Below are positions 1 through 11,376 of a DNA stretch of 43,388 nucleotides, one piece after another. Position numbers and translations under genes: made by a program. The DNA is taken from positions 1 to 43,388 of the forward strand of contig NZ_AP026770.1 of NCBI RefSeq assembly GCF_026000295.1, written 5' to 3'. Below the pieces are notes generated by a model. That model saw only the letters and a program-made list of their open reading frames with translations, was not told the DNA's origin and ran no database searches. Position 1 is the stretch's first letter, and every line of letters starts with the position of its first letter. The stretch comes from Helicobacter suis HS1. Lineage in GTDB: Bacteria > Campylobacterota > Campylobacteria > Campylobacterales > Helicobacteraceae.

Positions 1-2
1 TG

Positions 3-157
3 TCTAAATTGGAGCAATACTTAAAAGAATTTGGACACTTCAAGGAAAATAAGAGCACCTTTATCCAAGAGGAGAGGCTTTAGAAGAGCACTTAAAGAGA
101 AAGAGAGAACATATCAAGCAAGAGTTATCTGAGAAATTGAAAAAATTGCAGGATTGA
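3..157 (+). pseudogene. C-terminal fragment of an unknown charged, helical protein
   Basis: Two short pieces in different frames read as one Lys/Glu-rich helical tail: one open from position 3 to a TAG at 81-83, the next (starting near 77, with EEHLKRKREHIKQE) to a TGA at 155-157. The natural join is a single frameshift near 72-77. The gene enters from outside the window, so only its end is visible. I do not recognise the family. It ends just before a relic of an IS end, so it may have been truncated by insertion or rearrangement. Confidence 0.3.
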
Positions 158-164
158 ATGCCCA

Positions 165-206
165 CTTGTTACCCAATTGCGCCGTAAAGCCCCTAGTTTT
201 AGCTAG
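165..206 (+). repeat. Relic of an IS200/IS605-type element end
   Basis: The stretch GCGCCGTAAAGCCCCTAG followed by TTTTAGCTAG closely resembles the subterminal hairpin region of the IS element at 1495-2776, where the minus strand reads GCGCCGTAAACCCCCTAG then CTTTAGCTATGGGG. It lies between two broken genes, so it is probably a degraded copy of the same kind of end. No transposase is attached to it. Confidence 0.4.
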
Positions 207-272
207 TACAGCACTAGTACCAGGATAAGCAAAAATTTTAAAAGTCTAGTACAGGAGAATCTAACCCTGAAG

Positions 273-1481
273 TCATCAAAAAATATTAATCAAAGTATTG
301 AAGTTTATAGCAACACGGATCAAGTGGGGGTTTTAGAAGTCTATGCTACTGGGAGAAATGAAACCTATTACTTCACATACGATGCTAATTGGATACAAAA
401 TGGATTTGAAATAGACCCACAGCTACCACTACAAGAAACTAAAGTTGTTTCTAAAGAGCTATGGGGGGCTTTTTGTGATATTAGTCCTGATAGATGGGGC
501 AGATTGATTCAAAAAAGAGAAGCCAAGAGTGAACTCACTGATAGCGAATACATGCTAGGGGTGAGCGATTACTTCAGAGTGGGGTCTTTGCGTCTTTTTA
601 AAGAGGGTTTGTTTGTATCACCTAGTACAAACCATCCTAAACTTGCCAACATCAACCAACTTTGTGTTTCTGCACACAGAGTGGAGCAAGGAGAAAGTTT
701 AGAGGATGATCTAAGAAAGTTACTTGCCCCCAGTGGTAGTTTAGGTGGGGCTAGACCTAAGGCCAGTGTTTTAAAAGAGGGCGTACTCTACATCGCTAAA
801 TTTCCCTCCCTTAAAGATGCCGATAAGCAAATCTCTAGAATGTGAAAAAACCATGCTAGATGTGGCTAAACTAGCAAAAATACAGGTTTGCCAAACAGAA
901 TTACTTGAAACTTCTAAGGGCACAGTTCTTTTAGTTAAGAGATTTGATAGAAAAGAACAAGAGAGAATCCCTTTCAAATCAGCCATGACTCTTCTAAGTG
1001 CACGCGATGGAGAACAGAGGAGTTATTGCGATTTAGCAAAGGTGCTAGATCAAAAGAACAAGAAGGAGTTATTCCGTAGAATGGTGTTTAATGGGTTATT
1101 TGGAAATTGTGATGATCACTTAAGAAACCACGGGGTACTCTATGATCAAGAAAACAAAACTTGGAATTTAAGCCCTGCCTTTGATATAACACCTGAAAGC
1201 ATTGTTTATGCCAAACAAACCCATGCTCTTAACTTCATAGACTTAGAAAATCTACCCTCTATTGAGCTATTTGATCGAATCAAGCACCATTTTGTGTAAC
1301 AGAGACTTTATTTAAAAGTATCTTAAAAGACATGTGGGGTGCAAGAGAGCGGTTTGAAATTCTTGCTAGAAAAAATGGGATCAATAGGGATAATTTAATC
1401 GCTCTTAAAAATAATTATCAGCATGTAGACTTTGAAAAAGTCCAACAAATGTTTAGTGTGAACAAAGGCATTGAGTTTTAG
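273..1481 (+). pseudogene. hipA: HipA-family serine/threonine kinase toxin, broken by two frameshifts
   Basis: HipA kinases phosphorylate glutamyl-tRNA synthetase and induce dormancy; they are normally neutralised by a HipB antitoxin encoded next to them. Seen here: the N-terminal lobe with SPDRWGR, then GSLGGARPKAS (the Gly-rich ATP-binding stretch), then in a second frame GNCDDHLRNHG (the DDHxxN catalytic loop) and AFDITP, then in a third stretch a C-terminal helical tail ending at the TAG 1479-1481. The frame changes near 841-845 (one base apparently lost at AGAATGTGAAAAAA) and again near 1295-1300. No ATG precedes the first segment; the first usable codon is GTG at 324, but homologous-looking sequence (IEVYSNTDQ) extends upstream. 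No HipB-like gene is visible, so this is an orphan, inactive relic. Confidence 0.8.
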
Positions 1482-1494
1482 AGGAATTGGAAAG

Positions 1495-2776
1495 TTGACA
1501 TACTCCCCATAGCTAAAGCTAGGGGATTCTGGGATCATCAAAGCTTGCCCGCTAGGCGGGTCTTACAGCTTCTCCTCCAAGAGTGGATGCCCCCACTCTA
1601 TGAATATTTATACTTGTGTTCAAATCTCTATCCAAAGAAAAGCCACAAGAAGGGCAATGAAAAAACCTATCTTTTAGGCTTAAATCTCTTTGAGTGCTCC
1701 ACAATTAGAACAAGTTTTAGAGCTAGGATAGAATCTATCAATCTTAACCACTTGGGTTTTTCTCTCCAAGATAGCCACAAACTCACCAAAAGCCAAATCA
1801 TTAATCTTGCGCCCCCAAAGTTTAACCATACCCTTCAGGTTCAAATCTTCAATGAAAATAGTGGCGTATTGTTTGGCTAGGCTATTAGCAATCTTGTAGA
1901 AAAAGTCTTTTCTAAGATTTTGGACTTTGCGGTGCAATCTAGCAAGTTTTAGCCTAGCCTTTAGGCGGTTATGACTGCCTCTTTTCTTTTTGGATAGGGA
2001 GCGAGAGCAAGCACGGATCAAAGGCAAGAATTTAGAGAAAAATAAAGGCGATGGGATTTGTGTGCCATTAGAGCATGTGAGAAAAGTTTTTAACCCAAAG
2101 TCAAGCCCCACGCTGTTACCGCCTGCGGGCTTAAGGTTATCCTCTGTTTCGCACACCAAGCACAAGAAATAATCGCCTAGATTATCTCTTTTAATGGTTA
2201 AGGTCTTGGGTTTGCCTGCAAGGTCGTAGGTTTTGACAAACTTAAAGCGATAGCCATTAAAAGAGATAATGTTGTCTTGGATTTTATAACCACATTGTGA
2301 AAATGTGAAAGACTGATAGTTGGCCACCTTTTTAAATCTAGGCGGTCTGCCTTGTTTCTTAAAAAACTTTTTATAAGCCTTGTCTATCCTCCCTACTAGC
2401 TCTTGCAAGGTTTGAGAGCCTAGAGTTTTCAAAAAAGCAAAGCGTGCTGTTCTCTTTAGCTGGTGATGTGCTTTTTCAAAGTGTAGAAATTCAAGTGCTT
2501 CTTATAGAGCCTATAATACCGCTTATGCAAAGCGATACAATGATTGTAGCAAATGCCATAAAGACGCAAGAGTCTGTCTATCTGCTTGTTCTTGCTTGAA
2601 TTGTAGAGTTTCTGCTTGTAGGCGATGAGCATAGAACTATATTATACACACTTTGCTTGAAAAACGACCAAACATGCGCCTTATATCCCCATAGCTAAAG
2701 CTAGGGGGTTTACGGCGCGGTTGCTAAGTGAATCACCCCACCCGCTAAAGACGAGTGGGATTTCTGCTAAGGTATT
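1495..2776 (-). mobile_element. IS200/IS605-type element, tnpB-only, with hairpin ends
   Basis: The element reads right to left. Its left end lies at about 2776, directly after TTTAA on the minus strand, the kind of target used by IS605-type elements, and carries the hairpin ATCCCACTCGTCTTTAGCGG. Its right end near 1495-1527 carries CCCCTAGCTTTAGCTATGGG followed by GTCAA. The same hairpin recurs inside the left part at about 2688-2709. No tnpA (HUH transposase) is present, and tnpB is decayed, so the copy can move only with help in trans. Boundaries are inferred from hairpins and flanks and could be off by several bases. Confidence 0.65.
1552..2632 (-). pseudogene. tnpB: TnpB (OrfB) RNA-guided nuclease-type protein, frameshifted
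   Basis: TnpB proteins are RuvC-type nucleases guided by an RNA from the element's right end. Visible parts: an N-terminus from an ATG at 2630-2632 (MLIAYKQKLYN), a central frame from about 2450 to 1680 with GLDFGLKTF (first catalytic Asp) and IFIEDLNLKG (catalytic Glu), the first half of the zinc finger (TCSNCGALKE), and in another frame CPSCGFSLDRDLNTS, which holds the second Cys pair and the last catalytic Asp. The frame breaks near 2575, near 2460 and near 1680. Pieced together the protein has the usual length of about 360 residues, so the gene is whole but inactive. Confidence 0.85.
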
Positions 2777-2884
2777 TTAAACAAGTACGCTTCTAGCAAT
2801 CATAAGCCAAAAACCCCAAAACTCATTAATCAAACTTTAAGCTTCTCACAAGTCCCTATTTTAGCCACCTGCAAGGTCAAAATG

Positions 2885-2921
2885 ACAAAAACATGTGCAT
2901 GTTTTTGTGTTATCCTGCCCA
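2885..2921 (+). other. Candidate origin of transfer (oriT): inverted repeat plus P-type nic site
   Basis: A perfect inverted repeat, ACAAAAACATG (2885-2895) and CATGTTTTTGT (2898-2908) with a 2-base loop, is followed two bases later by TATCCTGCCC (2911-2920). TATCCTG|C is the nick-site core of MOBP relaxases (RP4) and of the T-DNA border cut by VirD2, and those sites also have a relaxase-binding inverted repeat just beside nic. The relaxase gene starts about 50 bases downstream. The predicted nick is between 2917 and 2918. Assignment as oriT is inference from this combination; the hairpin alone could also be read as a terminator. Confidence 0.7.
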
Positions 2922-2968
2922 TTTTTGCAACTAGATTTTTCTAGGGCTATTATGCTAACTTCTTGAGC

Positions 2969-4894
2969 ATGCATACAATCAAAAGAAGTCTTGCTAAATC
3001 ATTGCGTTTTTTCATGGATCTTGAAGAAGAACCGCTATTTGATTACGTCAAGGTGCACCAAAGAAAAACGCCAAAGTCTAAAAAAACTTACATAGAATTC
3101 TTCCACCAAGCCATTGTTGATTACACCAAAAATTTAATAACTTCTACTACTAGGTCTAAAAGAAAACAAGTTGTGATCAAAAACATAGCTAATATGACTA
3201 CCGGGCATTTACAAAGAGCTCTGGATTATTTGCTCAAAAAATCTGAGGATCAGACAGTGGTAGACGAATTTTTTGCCACAGTGAAAGCAGAGGAAGTTTT
3301 AGAGCAATGGAGAGAGGACTTTAGATCTTCAAAGAGCAGAGCTAAGAATGTTGCGATGCATTTGGTTTTCTCTATTGATGAGCCCATTAACAAGAGAAAC
3401 TTACAAATTTTAGAATCCTCCGTTTATCAAACACTTATTGACAGTCTAGGCTACAACTATGCTTTTATTCTTAAAGTCCATAGCCATCAGAACAAACCCC
3501 ATGTTCATGTACTTCTTAACAAGACACACAAATTCACAGGTAAGAAGTTACGCTTTACTTCTAAAACAGATTGCAAAGAATTTTTCCATTCCATGCGTGA
3601 GGATTTTAAAAACCATCTCTTCATTAACTCTAATGCAGAACTGGAATATTCCAATACGCCTAACATTGAAAAGCACTTAAGAAGTATTGAGAAGGAATTA
3701 GAAGAGATTCAAAAGATGGCCAGCAACAACAATACATTGCAAGCGAGTGCTTTTTTTGATCAGGTATGTGTAAATTTAGATAGAAACATTGTTGCCATGC
3801 AAAAACAAAAACAAGCTCTGCTCAAGCAGCAAGCTAAGATGCAGCAAGAATTTGAAAAAGAGGACCCCAAGTTTTTTCACTTCATTAAACACCTTAAACC
3901 TGAACATGTCAAACGCAATATCAAAGGTAGTCAACGGGCGATTAAAATTGTTTCTGCAAAAATACAATTTGCTAACAAAGTACAACACAAATATCTTAAA
4001 CAGCAAAAGGAATTGTTGCAAAGAGAAAATAGATTTTTGAAAAATGCATTCAAGATTGATAAGCTTGATCAACAAATCCATCTCTTGGGCAAGGATTTAG
4101 ATCAATTCCTAGACCATGAAAACAATTTCACAAAGTGGATAGCAGGATATAGCCTTCTTTCACAAAAACGCCAACTCTTAGCCTCCCTAAAATCCATGAG
4201 CTCTGGCTATGGATCAAATAGACTGGCTAAGAATTTAGAAATGCTACAAAGAGAGATCAGAAATGATCAAGCACACTTCAAAGACGACATCTTTGCTCTC
4301 AATAGATTTTTAGATTTCCAATCCCTCTCTGGCCTTAAAAAAGCCAGCGTGTTTTTCTTGAACAAGCGGATCAATAGATGCCAGAGTATCTCAAAAATTG
4401 TAGAAAATGAATTAAAACACACAACAGCACAACAAGATGGATGGCCTGCCCTGCAAGCACTGCTTGATCAAAGAAGAGTAGAAGCCTTAGACCTAATAGA
4501 AAAGAGAAAATTCTTTCTTAAGAAACGCTTCATAGAGCTCCAGCAAAACTACAATCATCTTAAAAGCGAATACAACCAAGCTCTATTTGATCCAAATAAA
4601 TCAAAAGAAAGCCAAGCGCTCTTCAAACAGCTTAATAGAATCACAAGGAATTTGGCTTTCATGGCTAAGGAGATTAAGCTAGCACAGCATATCAAACAAA
4701 CACAGGGCAAAGAGCAGACAAAAGAGAAACAGCACAAGGTGCTTCAGGAGAGCCAAGAGAAAGAGCTTCCAAACACCACTAAAACTAACAACAAACTATC
4801 TAGCATCAGTGCTAACAAACAACACACAAAAACTTCAAATCACAGAAGAAAAGATGGCGGCTCAGGATATACCCGCGCTCTAGAAGGCTTCTAG
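2969..4894 (+). CDS. virD2: VirD2/MobA-type conjugative relaxase (MOBP)
   Basis: The protein (about 641 residues) would nick one strand at oriT, stay bound to the 5' end through a tyrosine and be piloted into the recipient. The relaxase domain fills roughly residues 60-230: VIKNIANMTTGHLQRALDY, where a catalytic Tyr is plausible, then the metal-binding histidine motif HSHQNKPHVHVLLN near residue 170. From residue 240 on the protein is long, Lys/Gln/Glu-rich and coiled-coil-like, ending in a polar basic tail, as in other secreted relaxases. I chose the ATG at 2969; a TTG at 2963 is in the same frame. No strong Shine-Dalgarno is visible. The gene is undamaged, unlike many neighbours. A candidate oriT lies just upstream and a MobC-like partner at 25113-25562. 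Confidence 0.88.
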   Translation: MHTIKRSLAKSLRFFMDLEEEPLFDYVKVHQRKTPKSKKTYIEFFHQAIVDYTKNLITSTTRSKRKQVVIKNIANMTTGHLQRALDYLLKKSEDQTVVDEFFATVKAEEVLEQWREDFRSSKSRAKNVAMHLVFSIDEPINKRNLQILESSVYQTLIDSLGYNYAFILKVHSHQNKPHVHVLLNKTHKFTGKKLRFTSKTDCKEFFHSMREDFKNHLFINSNAELEYSNTPNIEKHLRSIEKELEEIQKMASNNNTLQASAFFDQVCVNLDRNIVAMQKQKQALLKQQAKMQQEFEKEDPKFFHFIKHLKPEHVKRNIKGSQRAIKIVSAKIQFANKVQHKYLKQQKELLQRENRFLKNAFKIDKLDQQIHLLGKDLDQFLDHENNFTKWIAGYSLLSQKRQLLASLKSMSSGYGSNRLAKNLEMLQREIRNDQAHFKDDIFALNRFLDFQSLSGLKKASVFFLNKRINRCQSISKIVENELKHTTAQQDGWPALQALLDQRRVEALDLIEKRKFFLKKRFIELQQNYNHLKSEYNQALFDPNKSKESQALFKQLNRITRNLAFMAKEIKLAQHIKQTQGKEQTKEKQHKVLQESQEKELPNTTKTNNKLSSISANKQHTKTSNHRRKDGGSGYTRALEGF

Positions 4895-4950
4895 AGCTTA
4901 AGTTTTTCTTATATAGAAAGTTAGCCTTTAGTGTAGGACATTCCACACAT

Positions 4951-5950
4951 TTATTTACTCCATAAATCCGCCACAATCTTTCCATAGTCGCTATTGGTAT
5001 GGATGTAGATCTTTGTGGTTTCTATACTGGAGTGTCCTAGAACATGCTGTGTGAGCACAAGGTCCTTAGTTTCTCCATAGATATAGCTCCCAAAACTATG
5101 CCTTAACATGTGTAAACCCGCACTTTTGAAATTGTCGGTAAATCCTAAAGACACCAACATCTTATTAATAAAACGCTGGGATACTATAGATTTAAACAAG
5201 ATTCCAGATCTGTCATTTTGCTTAGTCTTAGATTGAAGCCATTCCAAAAGATATGGTTCGATCAATTGTCTCTTAATCGTTACTAACCTCTCCTTATTAC
5301 CCTTTCCATGGATAATAAAATAATAATTATCCATGTCCTTTTTCACATCTTCTAATTTCAGATTTTTCACCTCAGTAGTCCTCAATCCACTATAGGCCAC
5401 AATCAGAACAATCAATCTATCCCGTTTCTCTAAATCACTCTTACATTGCATATTCTTTAGATATTCAATACAAGCAAATAATCTCTCTTTGAATAAAAAT
5501 TTAGGTAAATGCGCGTGGTTTCCTAGAGAAATTTTTAGACTAAAATTAAAATGAAATCCTTTTTTACTATCTAAATACCTAAAAAATATCCCCAAATTTA
5601 CCTTAAAAACACAGATAGATGATGGTCTGTATGTCAAGCTCATGGTGTATAAAAAATCTATTATGTGAGATTCTTTTAAAAACCTAAGGTGTTTAATATC
5701 AATTTTTGTCCTTTCAAAATATCTGAATAAGTGGATCAAAACCGCTACATTGTGCATAGACTTACAACCTAAGCATACTAGCTTAACTCTTAATTGCATT
5801 CAGTTCTTCAATGGTCTTGGCATCTAAAATTTGTGCTGCATAGCTTGGTAAGTTTTTGTGTCTTTTACCCAATGTTTAGAATAAGATTTAGATTTAAAAT
5901 CTATAAAATCCTTAATTTCAATAAATAACTCTCGTATAAATTGTGCTCAT
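4951..5950 (-). pseudogene. xerT: XerT-type tyrosine recombinase, N-terminus broken
   Basis: XerT excises and integrates the Helicobacter plasticity-zone ICEs. The last 282 codons (from ATG 5797-5799) are intact and hold all catalytic residues: Arg in YSGLRTTEV, Lys in HGKGNKERL, HMLRHSFGS (His, Arg), LGHSSIETTKIY (His, Tyr). Upstream, the frame AGGAG-spacer-ATG at 5948-5950 is an excellent start and reads MSTIYTR, then continues in a second frame (ELFIEIKDFIDF... to about 5837), a third (QILDAKTIEELNAI) and then the main frame. Three small indels therefore separate the true start from the catalytic domain. A shorter protein from 5799 would lack the N-terminal arm-binding part. It lies just downstream of the methylase-helicase gene on the same strand. 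The indels could be sequencing errors. Confidence 0.82.
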
Positions 5951-8033
5951 TTGTTGCTCCTAAACTAACCTGTGTCGAGTTTAACACATTTCAATAGTAT
6001 TACTGCCCTCTTGTCTTTCTCTACTTTTCTTTAAAGGGCGCGGTGTTTTTGTGTTTCGCTCCAAAACCCGTCTCCCCTCCTCAATGCAGCGCTTAGTCTC
6101 CTTGAGATGTTGTTTCATGATGCCTCCATGCATAAAAAGAACATTGTAGGTTTCAAAAAGTTTAGGCTCTGCAATCTCAAACATCAATTTGGCTAATTTT
6201 TCTGTTTTAGCTTGGGTGAGGGAATTTTGTTCATAGCCCAATAAAAGATTGTCCCGCTCTTGTTTGTAGATTTCTTGGCGCTGTTCTGCCTGCTCTAAGA
6301 TTTGTGTTATTTTGTTGCGCTCTGCATCAGAACAATTATGCAGAGCAGCGTGCCAGCTCGCATTGTCAGAATGTTCTGGTCTAAAGGTGCTAATGTAGGT
6401 GGGGTCTTCTTTAGTGCGCTCTATTTCTGCCAAGATGGCTTCATGATCAGACTTGAGACCTTTTAAATAGCGTCCTCGTGGGTAGCTTTGCTCAATTCTT
6501 TTCTCATCATAATGCATGTCTGCAAACCTCACATGCTCTTTGAAGGCTTGTTCATGCTTACTTGCTTCTTGTCCAAGCCGTGCGTATTCTTGCTCCAAGT
6601 GTTTTAACTCTTGTGGCAGGATTTTTTCTTGTCCTTCTTCTGGTTTTCTTATGCGAAACCCCATAGAACTACATTGACGCCAAAGCTCCCAATATGCCTC
6701 TTGGTGATTGAATGCCTTTTGCATCCACGTCTCATAAAGTGGCTCTTCTCTCTTTAATTCAGCTCTCAAGCGCGCCTCTTCTTCTAGCAAAAAGGCATTC
6801 ATAGTTTTAATTTCCTCTAAATAATTTTCTTGTATGGTGTTGTCTGCTCTGTTTGCCCTAGATGCGCTGGGATGTTGGGCTGCTTCTTGCTGCATCCTTG
6901 TTTCTAACTTCTCTTTACTGGCTAGAGTGTCCTCTTTCTCTGACTTCTCTGGGGTATTGTCTTGTATAGTATTGTCTTGTGTATCCTGTTGCATTGCTTT
7001 ACTAGCAAATTGTTCAGACTTAGCCACAAACCCACTTTTATAATTTCTATCTGCACTGCATTTAGCAATCTCTTTTAAAAGTTCTTGGTGATCCTCTTTA
7101 AGGGCTTGCAGATAGGTTAACTTAGGGTATTCTGCTGTCTTGTCTAGCAATGCCTCCAAGCTTTCAATCTCTTGTTGTGCCTTTTCTTGGTGTTCTTGCT
7201 CTCTGAGCATTTCTTTGTCTAGTCTCTCTAGGGCATTATCACACTTGCGCAAGAAGCCTTTAAAGTCTATGTCTGCAAAACTCCCTGCATCTAGCAAGTC
7301 TTGTTTGTCTTTGCTGTAGCTTAGATTGTCTGGTTGGATATAGCAATTAGAATCATCAGGGTGGCAAATGTAAAACTCCAGCTTGTTGTGATAGCGCATC
7401 GCTTTAAAACATAAGCCCCTATAGTTCATCACATCTATCTCTGTACCTTCATTTTCTAGGGCATTTTGCACACAAGCTTTAAAAATTGCCTCCATACGCT
7501 CTAAACTCTGTTTGCTTGACTTATCCAGATTTAGAGAGATGAAAAACCTGTGGCCCTGCCTCATCATAAAGCCCAATGCTTACAGATTCTTTCTTGGGCT
7601 CTCTAAGCTCTAAAAGAGTGTTTAGAATACCTATACGCTCCTGTGTATACTGCAATGTGCTTTTGTTTCTTTGCAAACTCTCTTGTTTGAAGTGCTGTTC
7701 TTTTAAAAAAGCCTTGTAGAGATTCTCCTCTTTTCTAAGAGTTTGTCTTAATTGCACCTCTTGGACTATCAAGGGATTGCCTGTGGCTAAGGCTTTCATC
7801 TGCCCAGCATCCGCACTCCCCATTGTGATGTCCTCTAATTCTCTTAAGCCTAGTTTGTGGGCATTTCTAAATTGCTCTAAACTTTTGCTTTTAGTCTCAA
7901 TAATCTGCCACATACGGCTATCATAGGTTTGTTCTGTGGCGTATCTAAAGAGTTTGATAGTGAAGTGTTCTGGGTCTCTTTCAAAGAGCACATTGCCCTG
8001 TCTAATCAAGCGCCCCTCCATTTGTAAGAGCTC

Positions 8034-8047
8034 ATCAGGTATCAGGT
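8034..8047. repeat. 7-bp tandem duplication ATCAGGT x2
   Basis: In the methylase-helicase gene. One copy gives RPDELLQMEGRLIRQGN in frame with the helicase; two copies shift the frame. Confidence 0.75.
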
Positions 8048-11000
8048 CTCCAAGGACAATCCAAAAAATGCCCTGCTACTAAGCGTTCTTATACATTTGT
8101 GCCCACTAGCAGGACTACCCAGCAACACCCGCACTTCTCCAGCATTGACTTTTCTAAAAAGTTCTTGCTTTTGTGCCTCAGTCTTGGCATCGTGGATAAA
8201 GGCGATTTCACTTTGAGGGATGCCCAGTTTGACCAGTTTTCTTAACACATCGCTATAGACATCAAAGGAAGCACTCTTAGCTACTTCTGTATCTAAATCT
8301 AGGGCTTTTGCCTGTTGTTCTGCTAATGCACTCTCTAATTCCTGCTGGCTAGGGGTGATGGCTTGCCCCTGCTCATTGTATTCTGTTAGACTCTCTAAAA
8401 ATTCTTGCACGCTATCTGGGGTATTCTCTTGAGTATTCTCTTGGGTGCTCTGCTCTAATTGCACCCTTTGGCTATGCACTTTAGGGGTGGACAAGCTAAT
8501 AAAGACTAACTGCGTGCCCTTGTCCTTATCCCACTCTTTATATTGCTCATAGATTTGCACAGCCATCGCTGCACTCTTAGAGTATGCATCTTGCACTTTT
8601 GCATTTGGATCAATCAAACGATAATCTAGGGCTGCTTTTCTAGCATCTGTGGTGCAAGCTAGGATATTGTCCTCTCCTATCTCTGGCTTTTTGCCCTTGC
8701 ACTTCTCCATGCGATCTACAATGCTGCCTTCATTGAATTTGCCACTCTCATCCTGCACCCCAATAAAGCGCGCCACCTCCTCACTTCTTGGCACAACAAT
8801 ATTGATAGGCTTGCTCCCCTCTATGGGTGGCACAAAGTGGGGATTAAACTTTTGGATGTCTATATTGCTAATGACATCGGCAAAACTCCTATAGAGTGTG
8901 TTCAACTCTTGCACATTATTAAACTTAGAAAAACGGCTCACCACCTTGTAATTCTGTGCGCTGGTGTCTAGTTCTAAATCTGCTTGGATTTGTCCAAAGG
9001 TCTGTGCCCAGTCATCAAAGGTATCTATGCCCTTGTCTTTGAGAACCTCTGGCTGTAAGTATCTTTGTAGATGGTAGAGCTCTGCAATGCTATTAGCAAT
9101 GGGTGTGCCAGTTAAAAACATGATCTTAGCCCCTCTGTTATGCAGGTATTGGGTCTTGACAAAGAGATCGGTGGCGCGTTTAGAGCCTTGTTTGTTGCCC
9201 AGTCCTGCCACACCCTGCATATTAGTGCTAAAGCCTAGATTCTTAAAGAGATGGGCTTCATCTACAATCAGATTGTCAATGCCCATCTGGCTAATGTCTA
9301 TGTGGCTTTTGTTTTCTGCCAACAACTTAGAATACCTCACCCCTATGTGCTTGATAGCCTGCTCTTCAGCGCGCACACTCATCACAGCAGATTTATCTAA
9401 CAACCCGTCCCTGACCAGTTTTCGCAAATATTCATTGCCATCGCGCAATGCCTGCTCCTCCTCAGCCCACATATCCGTAATAGTCTGTTCAGGATTAGCC
9501 AAAAACTCCAACTGGCTATGGGCAATGATGACTGCATCATATGCATTGTTGGCAATCTGGTTATAGAGTTGCTCGCGTTGCTTAGGGCTAAAGTCCTCAC
9601 TCTCCACCACTAAGACATTGGCATTGGGGTAGGCTCTATAAAACTCTTGTGCCCACTGCTTGGTTAAATGATTGGGCACAGCAATCAAGCTCTTATTGAC
9701 TAGACCCATACGCTTTTGCTCCATACAACTCGCAATGGCTACTAAAGTCTTGCCTGCGCCCACTTGGTGATCTAAACAAACTACCCTTTCTTGGATGGCT
9801 CTAAAGATAGCATTCTTTTGGTGCGCTCTAAGTTCAATATTTTGATTAAAGCCCTCCAAGCGCACATGCGATCCATCATAGCTTTTAAGCACATTAGTAT
9901 TAAAGGTGTCATTATAGATTTGCTCTAAATGTGTGCGCCTATCATAGTCTGCATAAATCCACTCTTTAAAGGCTTCTTGGAGTTGTGTAGCTCTCTCTTG
10001 AGCTAGGGTGCTTTGTTCCTCATCTACGACCATAATGGGCTTGCCATTCTCATCTGTTTTATTGGGGTCGGGGTATTTAATCTCAAGAGGGCTGTTGTTC
10101 AACACACACTCTAGTAAGCGCGCCCCACTCATTTTTATTCTGTCAGAATGGTTTTTGTCTCTAATGCCTAAGAAGTCTAATTCTTCTGTGTTATTTACAT
10201 GAAAGCCTCTAGTTTTAGCCACACAGAGGCACTTTTCTACATACTCTTTAAAAAAAACCCCCTCTTTGCCTGCTTGTCTGTAATGCTCTCTAACCTGCTC
10301 TAAGAGGAATTGCTCATAGTATGTAGTGGGAATCCAAGGCGTGCCTAAATGCAGAGCAATGTCTATAGCCTTGATGTCTACAGGGATGATAGCCTCTAGG
10401 GCTTGGACATTTTCTATTAAGTCCTCTCTGCCTGCCTCTATGGCTTGTTTGGCTTCCTTGAGCTTTTGCTTGACATTCCCACTCAAATAATCACTGGCTA
10501 AGACATAGCTAGAGTTTTCTAAATGGCTCTTAAAAATCAATTTTTGCTCTAAAAGTTCCTCTAGTGTTTTCTCTATACTTTGACTTACAAAATGCTCAGC
10601 AATAAAGGCTAAATCTAATCCCCCCGTTTGGCTCACACTCGCCATTAAAGCCTCTTTGGCATTGTTGATCGTGAATGTTTTTTGAGGGGCTAGGGTGCGC
10701 TTGAAAAAAATGTCTGCTTTTTGAGCGCTGGGTTTTCTAAGAGATAAGCCTTGAGCCTGTGCTTGGGCTTTGTTAATGCCCTTATCAAAGTCTCTTTCTA
10801 AGCCCAAGACTCTAAAGCCATACAAGTCCCCTTTAAGGTCTTTGCGGTTTTTGTTTTCATTCAAATAGCCAAAGGTTTTCACAAACCCATCATAGAGAGC
10901 ATTGAGCTTTTTTCTCTTGGTTTCTAACTCCCCATCGGTGCTTAAAGGGTTGAGCTCTGCTTGGATTAAGTCATGGAGCGCATCTCTTAGAGGGATGAAA

Positions 11001-11358
11001 GCTTGGATGCGCTTTTTTTGCATTTTTGTTTTGATGGTGGGGACTTGTTCTAAGAGGTAAACTTTATCTAAGGTATCCACATCCCAATCTGCAGCCTTGA
11101 ATCTGTAAATCTCTCCTTCAAACTCTACATAATTGCCCGCTTTTGCGTTTGCACAGATTTGGGCATATTGGGCAAACTTGTGGTGTGAGCGATCTAAAAT
11201 CACAAGCCCTTGAGGATACTCCGTCTTTCTATATCTGTAAATGTCCTTTGGCAAAGTAGAGATGAGAGAAGAGATGGCTTGCTTTAAATCTAAAGAGGCT
11301 TGAGGGGTGTTGGTGAGCTCCATACCCTTGTTAGCCACGCGCGCCTGCAGATTCCCCA

Positions 11359-11376
11359 AGATGTGCTAGATGTGCT
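11359..11376. repeat. 9-bp tandem duplication AGATGTGCT x2
   Basis: In the methylase-helicase gene. The second copy introduces an in-frame TAG on the coding strand; with one copy the reading is NHPEHILGNLQARV. Confidence 0.8.

Noticed and set aside
2885-2908. Rho-independent terminator before virD2
   Set aside because: The hairpin is AT-rich, has no rightward gene ending just before it, and is followed by a nic-like core; oriT is the better reading.
9087-9566. Plus-strand frame of 159 codons inside the helicase
   Set aside because: It lies opposite the conserved Walker/DEAH region and its composition is that of an antisense shadow.
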